A DNA stretch of 5,599 bases from an uncultured Collinsella sp. (GTDB lineage: Bacteria > Actinomycetota > Coriobacteriia > Coriobacteriales > Coriobacteriaceae): contig USMR01000073.1 in assembly GCA_900555815.1 (NCBI GenBank), positions 1-5,599 of the forward strand. The letters are read 5' to 3'. Below the pieces are notes generated by a model. That model was given only the letters and a program-made list of their open reading frames with translations. It had not been told where the DNA came from and made no database searches. Shown in pieces: positions 1 to 4,862 of this stretch. A program made the position numbers and the translations under genes. The stretch's first letter is position 1; each line of letters starts with the position of its first letter.

Positions 1-14
1 ATCATTCCGCAGCG

Positions 15-66
15 CGAAGGCCCCCGTTGCCAACGCTTCGTAGAAGCGAGGCAACGGGGGCCTTCA
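15..66. terminator. Long hairpin downstream of the aldolase gene, probable terminator
   Basis: Two perfect 16-nt arms (16-31 and 50-65, GAAGGCCCCCGTTGCC and its complement) enclose a second 6-bp stem (CGCTTC 34-39 with GAAGCG 43-48) closed by a 3-nt loop. It lies about 75 bp past the aldolase stop codon, where a terminator is expected. Neither strand has a clear T-run after the stem. Termination is therefore inferred from position and stem strength, and it could instead be a 3'-end-stabilising hairpin. Confidence 0.6.
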
Positions 67-124
67 TGCGCGAGGACGTTTTGGAAACTAAGTACGGGGA
101 CCCGCCCAAGCCGTCCGGTGGGAT

Positions 125-148
125 CAGAGTACCCTTGCTGTTACTCTG
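125..148. repeat. Inverted repeat straddling the aldolase stop codon
   Basis: CAGAGTA (125-131) and TACTCTG (142-148) are perfect 7-bp arms around a 10-nt spacer. The TAA stop codon of the minus-strand aldolase (141-143) lies at the inner edge of one arm. It may form a small hairpin at the end of the mRNA. No function can be assigned, and a 7-bp stem could occur by chance. Confidence 0.3.
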
Positions 149-998
149 CTTTGCCCACAGAGTTGAGGTTGGTCATGCGGATCTTAACCAGCTCGGTGAT
201 CTCACGCATGCCCTCCTTGGCCGGCTTCTTGGGATCGAAGCAGGCTGGGTTCTCGGCCATGTAGGCCATGAAGCCCTTGGTGTAGGCCTGACGCAGCTCG
301 GTGGCGTAGTTAACCTTGCAGATGCCGTTCTTCACAGCCTCGGCAACCTGCTCATCGGGCACACCGGAGGTGCCGTGCAGGACCAGCGGCACGTCGACGG
401 CGTCGCGGATGGCCTTGACCACGGACTGCTCGATGTGCGGATCGCTCGTGTACACACCGTGGCTGGTGCCAACGCCAATTGCGAGGGAGGTGCAGCCGGT
501 ACGCTCGACGAACTCCTTGGCCTCGGCCGGATCGGTGTAGGGGCTCTCGCCCTCAACCGCGGGACCGTCGTCCTCCTTGCCGCCAACCTTACCGAGCTCA
601 GCCTCGACGGGCACGCCCATGGCGCGGCCAGCGTCGGCGACGGACTTGGTCAGAGCGATGTTGTCCTCGAAAGACTCGTGCGAACCGTCAATCATGACAG
701 AGGTGTAGCCAGTGCGGAAAGCCTGCATGCAGCGGTCATAGCCATCGCCGTGATCGAGGTGCAGAGCGACGGGCACGGAAGCGCGCTCGGCGGCAGCCTT
801 GACCATGCCGTAGAAGTAGTCCAGACCAGCGGTCTTGATGGTGCCCGGGGTGGTCTGCATGATGACGGGGGACTTGGTCTCCTCGGCAGCAGCCAGAACG
901 GCCATAACAAACTCGAGGTTCTCAACGTTGAACGCGCCGACGGCGTAGTGGCCGGCCTGAGCGTCCTTGAGCATCTTTTCGGTGGTAACAAGTGCCAT
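141..998 (-). CDS. fba: Class II fructose/tagatose-bisphosphate aldolase
   Basis: A 285-aa zinc-dependent ketose-1,6-bisphosphate aldolase. It would cleave fructose- or tagatose-1,6-bisphosphate to glyceraldehyde-3-phosphate and dihydroxyacetone phosphate in the cytosol. Visible motifs are HLDHGD at residues 80-85 (catalytic Asp82, zinc ligand His83), VEAELGKVGG at 131-140, GTSHGVY with zinc ligand His180, and PLVLHGTSG with zinc ligand His208. KVNYATELR at 228-236 contains Asn230 of the phosphate/substrate loop. From memory, this numbering coincides with the GatY/KbaY-type branch. The length is normal for that family. The reading frame is open up to 1139, but the start at 998 is chosen because the N-terminus MALVTTEKML matches the family and GAGGAG lies 9 nt upstream; the extra 47 residues look non-native. 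It is transcribed divergently from a DeoR-type regulator, its likely controller. Fructose versus tagatose specificity cannot be decided here. Confidence 0.93.
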   Translation of the reverse strand: MALVTTEKMLKDAQAGHYAVGAFNVENLEFVMAVLAAAEETKSPVIMQTTPGTIKTAGLDYFYGMVKAAAERASVPVALHLDHGDGYDRCMQAFRTGYTSVMIDGSHESFEDNIALTKSVADAGRAMGVPVEAELGKVGGKEDDGPAVEGESPYTDPAEAKEFVERTGCTSLAIGVGTSHGVYTSDPHIEQSVVKAIRDAVDVPLVLHGTSGVPDEQVAEAVKNGICKVNYATELRQAYTKGFMAYMAENPACFDPKKPAKEGMREITELVKIRMTNLNSVGKAE

Positions 999-1018
999 GA
1001 GCGTTTGCTCCTCTCCCT

Positions 1019-1041
1019 CGCCCGCATCTGGACATCGGGCG
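1019..1041 (-). promoter_or_regulatory. Small hairpin in the aldolase 5' leader
   Basis: CGCCCG (1019-1024) and CGGGCG (1036-1041) are 6-bp complementary arms with an 11-nt loop, lying just upstream of the GAGGAG ribosome-binding site of the aldolase. If formed in the mRNA it would end about 20 nt before the start codon. It may be only a minor leader structure. Confidence 0.25.
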
Positions 1042-1051
1042 TAGTTGTTCA

Positions 1052-1076
1052 CAAGGCGTTTTACCTTGCGTTTTAC
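1052..1076. promoter_or_regulatory. Direct and inverted repeats upstream of the aldolase, candidate operator
   Basis: GCGTTTTAC occurs twice (1056-1064 and 1068-1076), 12 bp apart. An inverted repeat CAAGG-N7-CCTTG (1052-1068) overlaps the first copy. The cluster lies about 55-80 bp upstream of the aldolase start codon. DeoR-family repressors commonly bind short repeated sites near target promoters, so this is a reasonable operator candidate for the adjacent regulator. Binding is inferred only. Confidence 0.35.
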
Positions 1077-1083
1077 TGCGCTC

Positions 1084-1114
1084 ATTGTATGAAATTCAGC
1101 GTCTTTGCACGTGC
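1084..1114 (-). promoter_or_regulatory. Weak candidate promoter for the aldolase gene
   Basis: On the minus strand TACAAT (1084-1089 reversed) is a good -10 hexamer about 85 bp upstream of the start codon. No good -35 hexamer is present. That position is occupied by a perfect 8-bp palindrome, GCACGTGC (1107-1114), which could be a regulator site. The predicted start point would fall beside the GCGTTTTAC direct repeats. Confidence 0.25.
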
Positions 1115-1204
1115 GAGATATTGAGCCCATGCAGGTCAATACCGTCGTTTTTGAAAAGTAAACGGAAGGAATTGGAGCCGAGTGGGCGTGTTCGATATTG
1201 AATT

Positions 1205-1238
1205 TTGGGCGTTGAGCGTCTTTCTTTTATAGAAAAGA
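1205..1238 (+). promoter_or_regulatory. Candidate promoter and overlapping operator for the DeoR-type gene
   Basis: TTGGGC (1205-1210) and TATAGA (1228-1233) are separated by 17 bp and could be the -35 and -10 boxes. The -10 sits inside the inverted repeat TCTTTT-ATAG-AAAAGA (1223-1238), so a repressor bound there would block the promoter, consistent with autoregulation. The -35 is poor. The local A+T richness makes chance matches likely. Confidence 0.3.
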
Positions 1239-1255
1239 TAAGTAATCGAAAGGTG

Positions 1256-1276
1256 TTTTCTTACTCAAAAAGAAAA
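1256..1276. repeat. Inverted repeat TTTTCTT-N7-AAGAAAA upstream of the DeoR-type gene
   Basis: Seven-bp perfect arms (1256-1262 and 1270-1276) share the TCTTTT/AAAAGA core of the repeat centred near 1230, about 35 bp away. Two similar sites in one promoter region fit a repressor operator pair, but both lie in A/T-rich DNA. Confidence 0.3.
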
Positions 1277-1332
1277 TGAACGAAAATAGAGTCAACACAA
1301 TTCCTGCAAATTTAGCCGAAAATGGAGCAGAC

Positions 1333-2136
1333 ATGACCCAAGCTACCAACCGTGCTTTTGCCGACGAACGCCGCGCCGCCATCATGGAAATGCTCGAGCA
1401 CAACGCCTCGGTGCAGGTAGCAGAAATCGCCCAGACCTTTGGCGTGTCCTCCGTCACCGCCCGCGCCGACCTGGACGCGCTCGCCGAAGCAGGCAAGCTG
1501 CGCCGCACACATGGTGGTGCCGTTTCGCTTCACAAGCGCCTGACCGTCTCCACGCAGGATCGCCGCATCAATGTCAACGTCGCCGCCAAGCAGGCCATCG
1601 CGCAAAGCGCCATCGAGCTCGTCAATGACGGCGACACGCTGCTCGTCGACTCGGGCACCACGGCGCTCGAGTTCGTCCGGCTCCTTGATCAGCGCGACGG
1701 CATCACCGTTATCACGGCCGACATTACCATCGCCGATTATATTGACGAGAGCATGCCCTCGGTCGATGTCGTCATGCTGGGCGGGGCACTGCGCAAAGGT
1801 CATCGCTATCTGTACGGTCCACTTACCATGCAGGCGCTCCAAATGGTCCATGCCGATCTGGCCGTCATGTGCCCTGGCGCTTTTGTTCCCGGCTGCGGCT
1901 TTACGACCGACTTTCCGCAGATGGCCGAGACCAAAACGGCTATGATCGCCGCAGCCCATCAAAGCGTCGCCCTCATGGACGCCAGTAAGGTCAACGGACG
2001 CGGCATGTACCGTTTTGCCGAGCTGACTGATGTCGACGCCATCGTGATGGACCGAGACTCCGAAGGCGCCGTCGCCACCTCAATCGCCAAGACCGCCGAC
2101 GGCGCACGTCCAGCACTCATCATCGCCGCCAACTAA
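1333..2136 (+). CDS. DeoR/GlpR-family transcriptional regulator
   Basis: A 267-aa DNA-binding regulator of carbohydrate metabolism. Residues about 13-65 form the DeoR winged helix-turn-helix; the recognition segment VQVAEIAQTFGVSSVTARADL runs from residue 27, with the typical KLRRTHGGAV wing at 55-64. The C-terminal DeoRC domain, an isomerase-like fold that senses a sugar phosphate, shows DGDTLLVDSGTT (99-110), VMLGGALRKG (147-156) and the late MAETKTAMI...ALMDASKVN segment (197-221). The frame is open from an ATG at 1276, but that codon lacks a ribosome-binding site. The ATG at 1333 has GGAG five bases upstream and gives the usual family length. The gene is divergent from the aldolase and probably represses it and itself until a sugar phosphate binds; that role is inferred from family and position. 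A terminator once lay just past its stop codon but is now split by an IS. Confidence 0.9.
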   Translation: MTQATNRAFADERRAAIMEMLEHNASVQVAEIAQTFGVSSVTARADLDALAEAGKLRRTHGGAVSLHKRLTVSTQDRRINVNVAAKQAIAQSAIELVNDGDTLLVDSGTTALEFVRLLDQRDGITVITADITIADYIDESMPSVDVVMLGGALRKGHRYLYGPLTMQALQMVHADLAVMCPGAFVPGCGFTTDFPQMAETKTAMIAAAHQSVALMDASKVNGRGMYRFAELTDVDAIVMDRDSEGAVATSIAKTADGARPALIIAAN

Positions 2137-2139
2137 ATA

Positions 2140-2161
2140 AAAACCACCACAAAGGTGCCTG
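2140..2161. terminator. Left half of a terminator hairpin split by the IS
   Basis: CCACCACAAAGG (2144-2155), preceded by an A-rich run, begins 8 bp after the DeoR-type stop codon. Its complementary arm is now at 3622-3633, beyond the IS. The half-loop TGCCTG (2156-2161) ends in the CTG target duplication. With the IS removed, the arms form a 12-bp stem plus three flanking A-T pairs beyond one mismatch, closed by the same 9-nt loop as the intact hairpin at 4303-4351. It was probably a bidirectional terminator between convergent genes. Confidence 0.8.
2159..2161. repeat. Target site duplication CTG, left copy
   Basis: CTG immediately precedes the TG end of the IS and is repeated at 3616-3618 directly after the CA end. 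A 3-bp duplication is usual for several IS3-family groups. It shows simple insertion without later rearrangement. Confidence 0.8.
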
Positions 2162-2185
2162 TGAACTGCGCCCCGAAACTTGGAC
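2162..2185. repeat. IS terminal inverted repeat, orfB side
   Basis: It begins TGAACTGC and ends CTTGGAC, with GCCCCGAAA between. Against the opposite end, positions 1-8, 11-13 and 18-24 match. The mismatches fall in the middle block (positions 9-10 and 14-17). The orfB stop codon lies about 15 bp inside. Confidence 0.85.
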
Positions 2186-2199
2186 TGAATAAATAGCGA

Positions 2200-3105
2200 C
2201 TACGCCGCAAGGGCCTGGTTCCGGAACTCCTCCGGCGTCAGGCCCTTCAATCTTACCTGCCTGCGCCGCGCGTTCCAATGGGCTATGTACTCCTCCAGGT
2301 CGCGCTTGAAGTCCCCGAAGCTGCCCCACTCCCTGCCGCGGTAGAACTCGTCCTTCACGTGGCCGAAGAGCTGCTCGGTGGCGGCGTTGTCGATGCAGTT
2401 CCCCTTGCGCGACATGCTCTGGGTGATGCCCGCCCCCTCCAGCCTGGAGGTGTAGGACTCGTGCTGGTACTGCCAGCCCATGTCCGAGTGCATGGTCGGC
2501 GCCGCCCCGTCGGGCAGGGCCTCGAGGAGCCGGTCGAGCATCCTGTGCTGCTGGGCGAGGTCCGGCGAGGTCGATATGTCGCTCGCCACGATCTCCTTCG
2601 TGCAGAAGTCGAGCACCGGGGCCCAGTAGGCCTTGGCGCCGGCCACCTTGAACTCGGTGACGTCGGTGCCGAGCTTCTGCCACGGCCCCTCGGCGCCGAA
2701 GTCCCTCGCGATGACGTTCTCGAACGTGCTCCCCACGAGCCCCCTGTAGGAGCTGTACCGGCGGCGGGAGCCCCGGCGGCGTATCCCGCACCGGATGCCC
2801 ATCTCGCGCATCATCTTGAGCACGGTCTTGTCGGCCACGACCGCGCCCAGCTCGGCGCGCAGGCACATGGCTATCTGCCGGTGCCCGCAGCCGTTGGCGG
2901 TGCGCGAGAATATCTCGGCCGCGGCGTCGCGCAGCTCGGGCCTGGTCGGCCTCCGCGGGTGCGCCAGCGCGTAGTAGTAGGTCGACCTCCTGAGCCCCGA
3001 GCACTCCAGCAGGTGGCGCAGGGAGTGCCCCTCCGCGCGCAGCGCCCTCACCGCCTCGGCCGCCGCCCTGGTCAGAGCCCGTCCCGCTCGACCAGGGCGC
3101 GCAAT
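2200..3105 (-). CDS. IS3-family transposase OrfB (catalytic, made by -1 frameshift as OrfAB)
   Basis: The catalytic half of the transposase, 301 codons counted from the ATT at the frameshift site. Counting from there, the DDE triad is Asp148 (LGTDVTEF), Asp208 (HSDMGWQY) and Glu244 (NAATEQLFG), with exactly 35 residues between the last two, the RNase H-like rve integrase signature. An N-terminal region with YYYAL (43-47) and GCGHRQIAMCLR (72-83) matches the HTH_21-type domain of IS3 OrfB proteins. The C-terminus has the typical YIAHWNARR...LKGLTPEEFR tail. There is no ATG near the N-terminus, so it should be translated as an OrfAB fusion of about 456 aa after slippage on A7. The ATT directly after the A-run resembles the AUU start known for IS911 OrfB, so separate initiation is possible. 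The frame extends upstream to 3597, but that part is a shadow of orfA. Confidence 0.93.
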   Translation of the reverse strand: MARPGRAGRALTRAAAEAVRALRAEGHSLRHLLECSGLRRSTYYYALAHPRRPTRPELRDAAAEIFSRTANGCGHRQIAMCLRAELGAVVADKTVLKMMREMGIRCGIRRRGSRRRYSSYRGLVGSTFENVIARDFGAEGPWQKLGTDVTEFKVAGAKAYWAPVLDFCTKEIVASDISTSPDLAQQHRMLDRLLEALPDGAAPTMHSDMGWQYQHESYTSRLEGAGITQSMSRKGNCIDNAATEQLFGHVKDEFYRGREWGSFGDFKRDLEEYIAHWNARRRQVRLKGLTPEEFRNQALAA

Positions 3106-3125
3106 TTTTTTAGGTAGGCGACCTC
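3064..3125 (-). promoter_or_regulatory. Programmed -1 ribosomal frameshift signal (A7 slip site, upstream SD, downstream stem)
   Basis: On the minus strand, CTA-AAA-AAA gives an A_AAA_AAA slippery heptamer (3105-3111). A Shine-Dalgarno-like GAGG (3122-3125) lies 10 nt upstream, the spacing at which such sites stimulate -1 slipping in dnaX and IS911. Five nt downstream begins a strong stem: arms 3086-3099 and 3064-3078, 14 bp with one bulged A at 3074 and a 7-nt loop. The orfA stop codon (3072-3074) lies inside this stem. All three classical elements are visible. Frameshift efficiency cannot be read from sequence. Confidence 0.88.
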
Positions 3126-3569
3126 GGCCTCGAGCCTGCGGCAGCGCTCCTCGAGCTCCTGCTCGCGGGTGCGGGCCCGGGGTTTCGACCTCGACCCCCT
3201 CGGCCTGCCCTTCGGGCGGGGCCGCAGCGCCTCGGCGCCGCCCTCGCGGTAGAGCCTGCACCAGCGCTCCAGCGGGGACTTCGACCTGATCCCGAACTCG
3301 GCCATGGCGTCGGCCTTCGCCATCCCGCCGTCGACCACGGCCGACGCCGCGGCGACCCTCTGCTCGAATGTGTAACTGGATTGTTTCCCGCCCATGGACA
3401 GCAGCGCCTCGCTTCCGAACGCCCGGTATACCCACTGCCATTCTCTCACGGTCTCGCGGGGGACGGACAGGGCCTCGGCCGCCGGCTTGCAGCCGACGCC
3501 GGCGTCGAAGAGCTCGACGGCCCGCCTCCTGGACTCCAGGTCGTGCTTCACCCTGAGGTCTATACTCAT
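3072..3569 (-). CDS. IS3-family transposase OrfA (DNA-binding subunit)
   Basis: A 165-aa protein that in this family recognises the IS ends and, alone, can regulate transposition. Two helix-turn-helix segments are visible: residues about 15-50 (RRRAVELFDAG...VPRETVREWQ) and about 68-107 (FEQRVAAASAV...EFGIRSKSPLERW). A basic linker follows (115-133). A leucine-zipper-like heptad series L139, L146, L153, V160 comes next, the region used for multimerisation in IS911 OrfA. The start ATG at 3569 has GGGAGG 6 nt upstream. That site lies inside an 11-bp hairpin with the IS end. The stop codon lies 31 nt past the slip site, so OrfA and the OrfAB fusion share their first 155 residues. Neighbouring minus-strand transcription from the HD gene enters this ORF in the sense direction. 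Confidence 0.92.
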   Translation of the reverse strand: MSIDLRVKHDLESRRRAVELFDAGVGCKPAAEALSVPRETVREWQWVYRAFGSEALLSMGGKQSSYTFEQRVAAASAVVDGGMAKADAMAEFGIRSKSPLERWCRLYREGGAEALRPRPKGRPRGSRSKPRARTREQELEERCRRLEAEVAYLKKLRALVERDGL

Positions 3570-3575
3570 GGAAAA

Positions 3576-3608
3576 CCTCCCATTTCCCGATGTCCAAGAA
3601 ATGGGAGG
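3576..3608 (-). promoter_or_regulatory. Hairpin sequestering the orfA ribosome-binding site
   Basis: CCTCCCATTTC (3576-3586) and GAAATGGGAGG (3598-3608) are perfect 11-bp arms with an 11-nt loop. In a minus-strand transcript, the first arm comes from the IS terminal repeat and the second contains the GGGAGG ribosome-binding site of orfA. RNA entering from outside the IS would hide this site. A transcript starting inside the first arm would not. IS10 and IS50 use the same kind of protection; its use here is inferred. Confidence 0.65.
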
Positions 3609-3615
3609 CAGTTCA
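3592..3615. repeat. IS terminal inverted repeat, orfA side
   Basis: Read inward on the minus strand it begins TGAACTGC and ends CTTGGAC, with CTCCCATTT between. It differs from the other end at positions 9-10 and 14-17. Those bases also pair with the orfA ribosome-binding region. Confidence 0.85.
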
Positions 3616-3618
3616 CTG
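3616..3618. repeat. Target site duplication CTG, right copy
   Basis: CTG directly follows the CA end of the IS and matches 2159-2161. Confidence 0.8.
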
Positions 3619-3637
3619 TCCCCTTTGTGGTGGATTT
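3619..3637. terminator. Right half of the terminator hairpin split by the IS
   Basis: TCC completes the 9-nt loop begun at 2156. CCTTTGTGGTGG (3622-3633) is the exact complement of 2144-2155 and is followed by ATTT. It lies 16-32 bp past the HD gene stop codon, so it would originally also have ended HD gene transcription on the minus strand. About 1.45 kb of IS now separates the arms. Confidence 0.8.
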
Positions 3638-3652
3638 AGGTGGCGTTGACGG

Positions 3653-4252
3653 TTAGGCCTGGAAGGTATCTCGGTCGGGGGCGAAGGACTGCATGGCCGC
3701 GATCGTGCGGTCAAAGAGCTCGGGGAGCTCCCAGCCCAACATCTCGGCGCCCTGCGAAATCACGTCGCGCGAGCAGCCGGCGGCAAAGCGTTTGTCCTTG
3801 AACTTCTTCTTGAGCGACTTGGTCGTAAAGTCCATAACACTCTTGCTCGGGCGCATGATGACTGCAGCGCCGATCAGGCCGGTGAGCTCATCGCAGGCAA
3901 ACAGGATCTTTTCCATCTGCAGCTCGGGCTTGGGCAGCGAGGTGTTGAAGTCGGACGTGTGCGTCTGGATGGCGCGAATGAGCTCGGGAGACGCACCTTC
4001 GCCCTCGAGAATCTCGGCAGCATAGATGGTGTGGTTCATGGGGTCGTCCTCATGCTCCTCCCAATCCAAGTCGTGCAGCAGGCCGACGATGCCCCAAAAC
4101 TCCTCGTTCTCGGGGTCGAACTCGCGCGCAAAGTAGCGCATGGTGCCCTCGACCGTCTCGCCATGGGTGATGTGGAACGGGTCTTTGTTGTGCTCGTTAA
4201 GCAGTTCAAACGCGCGGTCGCGGGTGATTCCGGCGGTAAGCGGCTCTGCCAT
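3653..4252 (-). CDS. HD-domain metal-dependent phosphohydrolase
   Basis: A 199-aa cytosolic protein of the HD superfamily, which hydrolyses phosphate esters (often nucleotides) with a bound metal pair. Likely metal and active-site residues are His30 (HITHGE), the His60-Asp61 doublet in GLLHDLDWEEH, His74 (PMNHTIYAAE), His98 (IQTHTSDF) and Asp121 (FACDELTGLI), the H...HD...D pattern of the fold. No signal peptide, membrane segment or second domain is seen. The start is supported by AAGGAG 6 nt upstream. The substrate cannot be told from sequence. A terminator hairpin separates it from the upstream CarD-like gene, so it probably has its own promoter in the short A+T-rich stretch 4253-4302, where I found no convincing hexamer pair. 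Downstream its terminator is split by the IS, so read-through into orfA is likely. Confidence 0.87.
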   Translation of the reverse strand: MAEPLTAGITRDRAFELLNEHNKDPFHITHGETVEGTMRYFAREFDPENEEFWGIVGLLHDLDWEEHEDDPMNHTIYAAEILEGEGASPELIRAIQTHTSDFNTSLPKPELQMEKILFACDELTGLIGAAVIMRPSKSVMDFTTKSLKKKFKDKRFAAGCSRDVISQGAEMLGWELPELFDRTIAAMQSFAPDRDTFQA

Positions 4253-4302
4253 AAGAGACTCCTTGTGCTCGTGGGTATCGCTAAGATTGAATACTACTAG
4301 AA

Positions 4303-4351
4303 CAAGAAAACCGCCACAAAGGTGCCTGTCCCCTTTGTGGCGGTTTTCTTG
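4303..4351. terminator. Perfect 20-bp bidirectional terminator hairpin
   Basis: Arms 4303-4322 and 4332-4351 are fully complementary (20 bp), closed by the 9-nt loop TGCCTGTCC. On both strands the outer stem gives a GGTTTTCTTG tail, so it reads as an intrinsic terminator both ways. It lies 11 bp past the CarD-like stop codon and ends that minus-strand transcript before the HD gene. The inner stem and loop match the split hairpin around the IS, apart from one compensatory pair change (G-C here, A-T there). Confidence 0.88.
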
Positions 4352-4362
4352 GTGCGGATGGG

Positions 4363-4848
4363 TTAGTTGAGGGCGGCTTGGGCTAGGCGGGCTTCGGCGT
4401 CCTCCTCGGTGACACCCAGGGCCACGGCGAACTCCTCGATGGAGCGGCGTTTGGCCTCCTTGAGTACGCGCATGTAGTAGGAGCTGGGTTTTTTATCAGC
4501 TTCCTCGGCCTGGCGAATGCGGTGCATCATGGTCTTTGCCACGCGGACCGTCTCAGGCGCGCCCAGCTTGAGCTGCTGCTTAAAGTGTGTCTCCTCAAGT
4601 GAGCTGTTGCGCTCGGTAAAGGTGTCGCACTCCAGCTCGTCATAGTGGCTCAGCAGGTGCTCGGCATCTTGCTGCGAGATGGCGGCGTGCAAACGGTCGG
4701 CCTGCGCCACGGGGTACATGAGGATCGTCTGCGCATGTCCCTGCTTGGTCTCGAGCAGTAGCATGGGCTGCGGCGTGTCGTCCCTAAAACCGACGACGGT
4801 GCAGACTCCCTGACCCGGATGAATGACGTGTTGACCGATTGAGAACAT
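4363..4848 (-). CDS. CarD-like/CdnL family transcription regulator
   Basis: A 161-aa protein of the CarD_CdnL_TRCF family, whose N-terminal domain binds the RNA polymerase beta subunit and stabilises open promoter complexes. The domain signature FSIGQHVIHPGQGVCTVVGF is at residues 2-21, followed by the beta-rich MLLLETKQG and TILMYPVAQA segments (29-50). Residues about 80-161 are predicted helical and resemble the C-terminal DNA-binding part, including PSSYYMRVLKEAKRRSIEEF (121-140). The length is typical. The start has GGAGG 4 nt upstream. It could be a global factor or a paralogue tuned to specific promoters; its N-terminal domain looks somewhat divergent, so the exact role is uncertain. 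It is alone in its transcription unit, with a strong terminator after it and a divergent upstream region shared with argS. Confidence 0.88.
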   Translation of the reverse strand: MFSIGQHVIHPGQGVCTVVGFRDDTPQPMLLLETKQGHAQTILMYPVAQADRLHAAISQQDAEHLLSHYDELECDTFTERNSSLEETHFKQQLKLGAPETVRVAKTMMHRIRQAEEADKKPSSYYMRVLKEAKRRSIEEFAVALGVTEEDAEARLAQAALN

Positions 4849-4862
4849 GCTACCTCCAACTT

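Larger units (their letters stand above)
2162..3615 (-). mobile_element. Complete IS3-family insertion sequence (IS150-like)
   Basis: A 1454-bp element with ends TG...CA, 24-bp imperfect terminal inverted repeats (18 of 24 identical) and a CTG target duplication. It carries orfA and orfB on the minus strand, overlapping in a -1 relation. The long OrfA with two helix-turn-helix segments fits the IS150-like part of the IS3 family. All expected parts are intact: both ends, a DDE triad with 35 residues between its last two members, a leucine heptad region, and a frameshift site with stimulators. It may therefore still be active. Its DNA looks clearly more GC-rich than its neighbours, consistent with recent arrival. 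It is inserted in the loop of a terminator hairpin. No IS name is assigned because that needs a database comparison. Confidence 0.93.

Noticed and set aside
27..1124. Long plus-strand open frame opposite the aldolase
   Set aside because: It is antisense to a clear enzyme gene and has a Leu/Gly/His/Val-rich mirror composition with no recognisable motif.
999..1139. 47-residue N-terminal extension of the aldolase to 1139
   Set aside because: The family N-terminus begins at MALVTTEKML with a good ribosome-binding site. The extension covers promoter-like and repeat-rich DNA.
1276..1332. Upstream ATG start of the DeoR-type gene
   Set aside because: There is no ribosome-binding site, it overlaps an inverted repeat, and the extra 19 residues are unlike the family; ATG 1333 has GGAG at proper spacing.
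1312..1962. Minus-strand open frame opposite the DeoR-type gene
   Set aside because: It is a shadow of a well-supported regulator gene and lacks a domain signature.
2120..3117. Other long open frames across the IS on both strands
   Set aside because: They overlap OrfB completely, have biased Arg/Ala/Gly/Val composition typical of high-GC shadow frames, and show no domain signature.
3106..3597. Upstream extension of the orfB frame to an ATG at 3597
   Set aside because: The residues are arginine/glycine-rich shadow translation of orfA. Homology-like sequence starts only after the A7 slip site, and ATG 3597 lies inside the IS terminal repeat.
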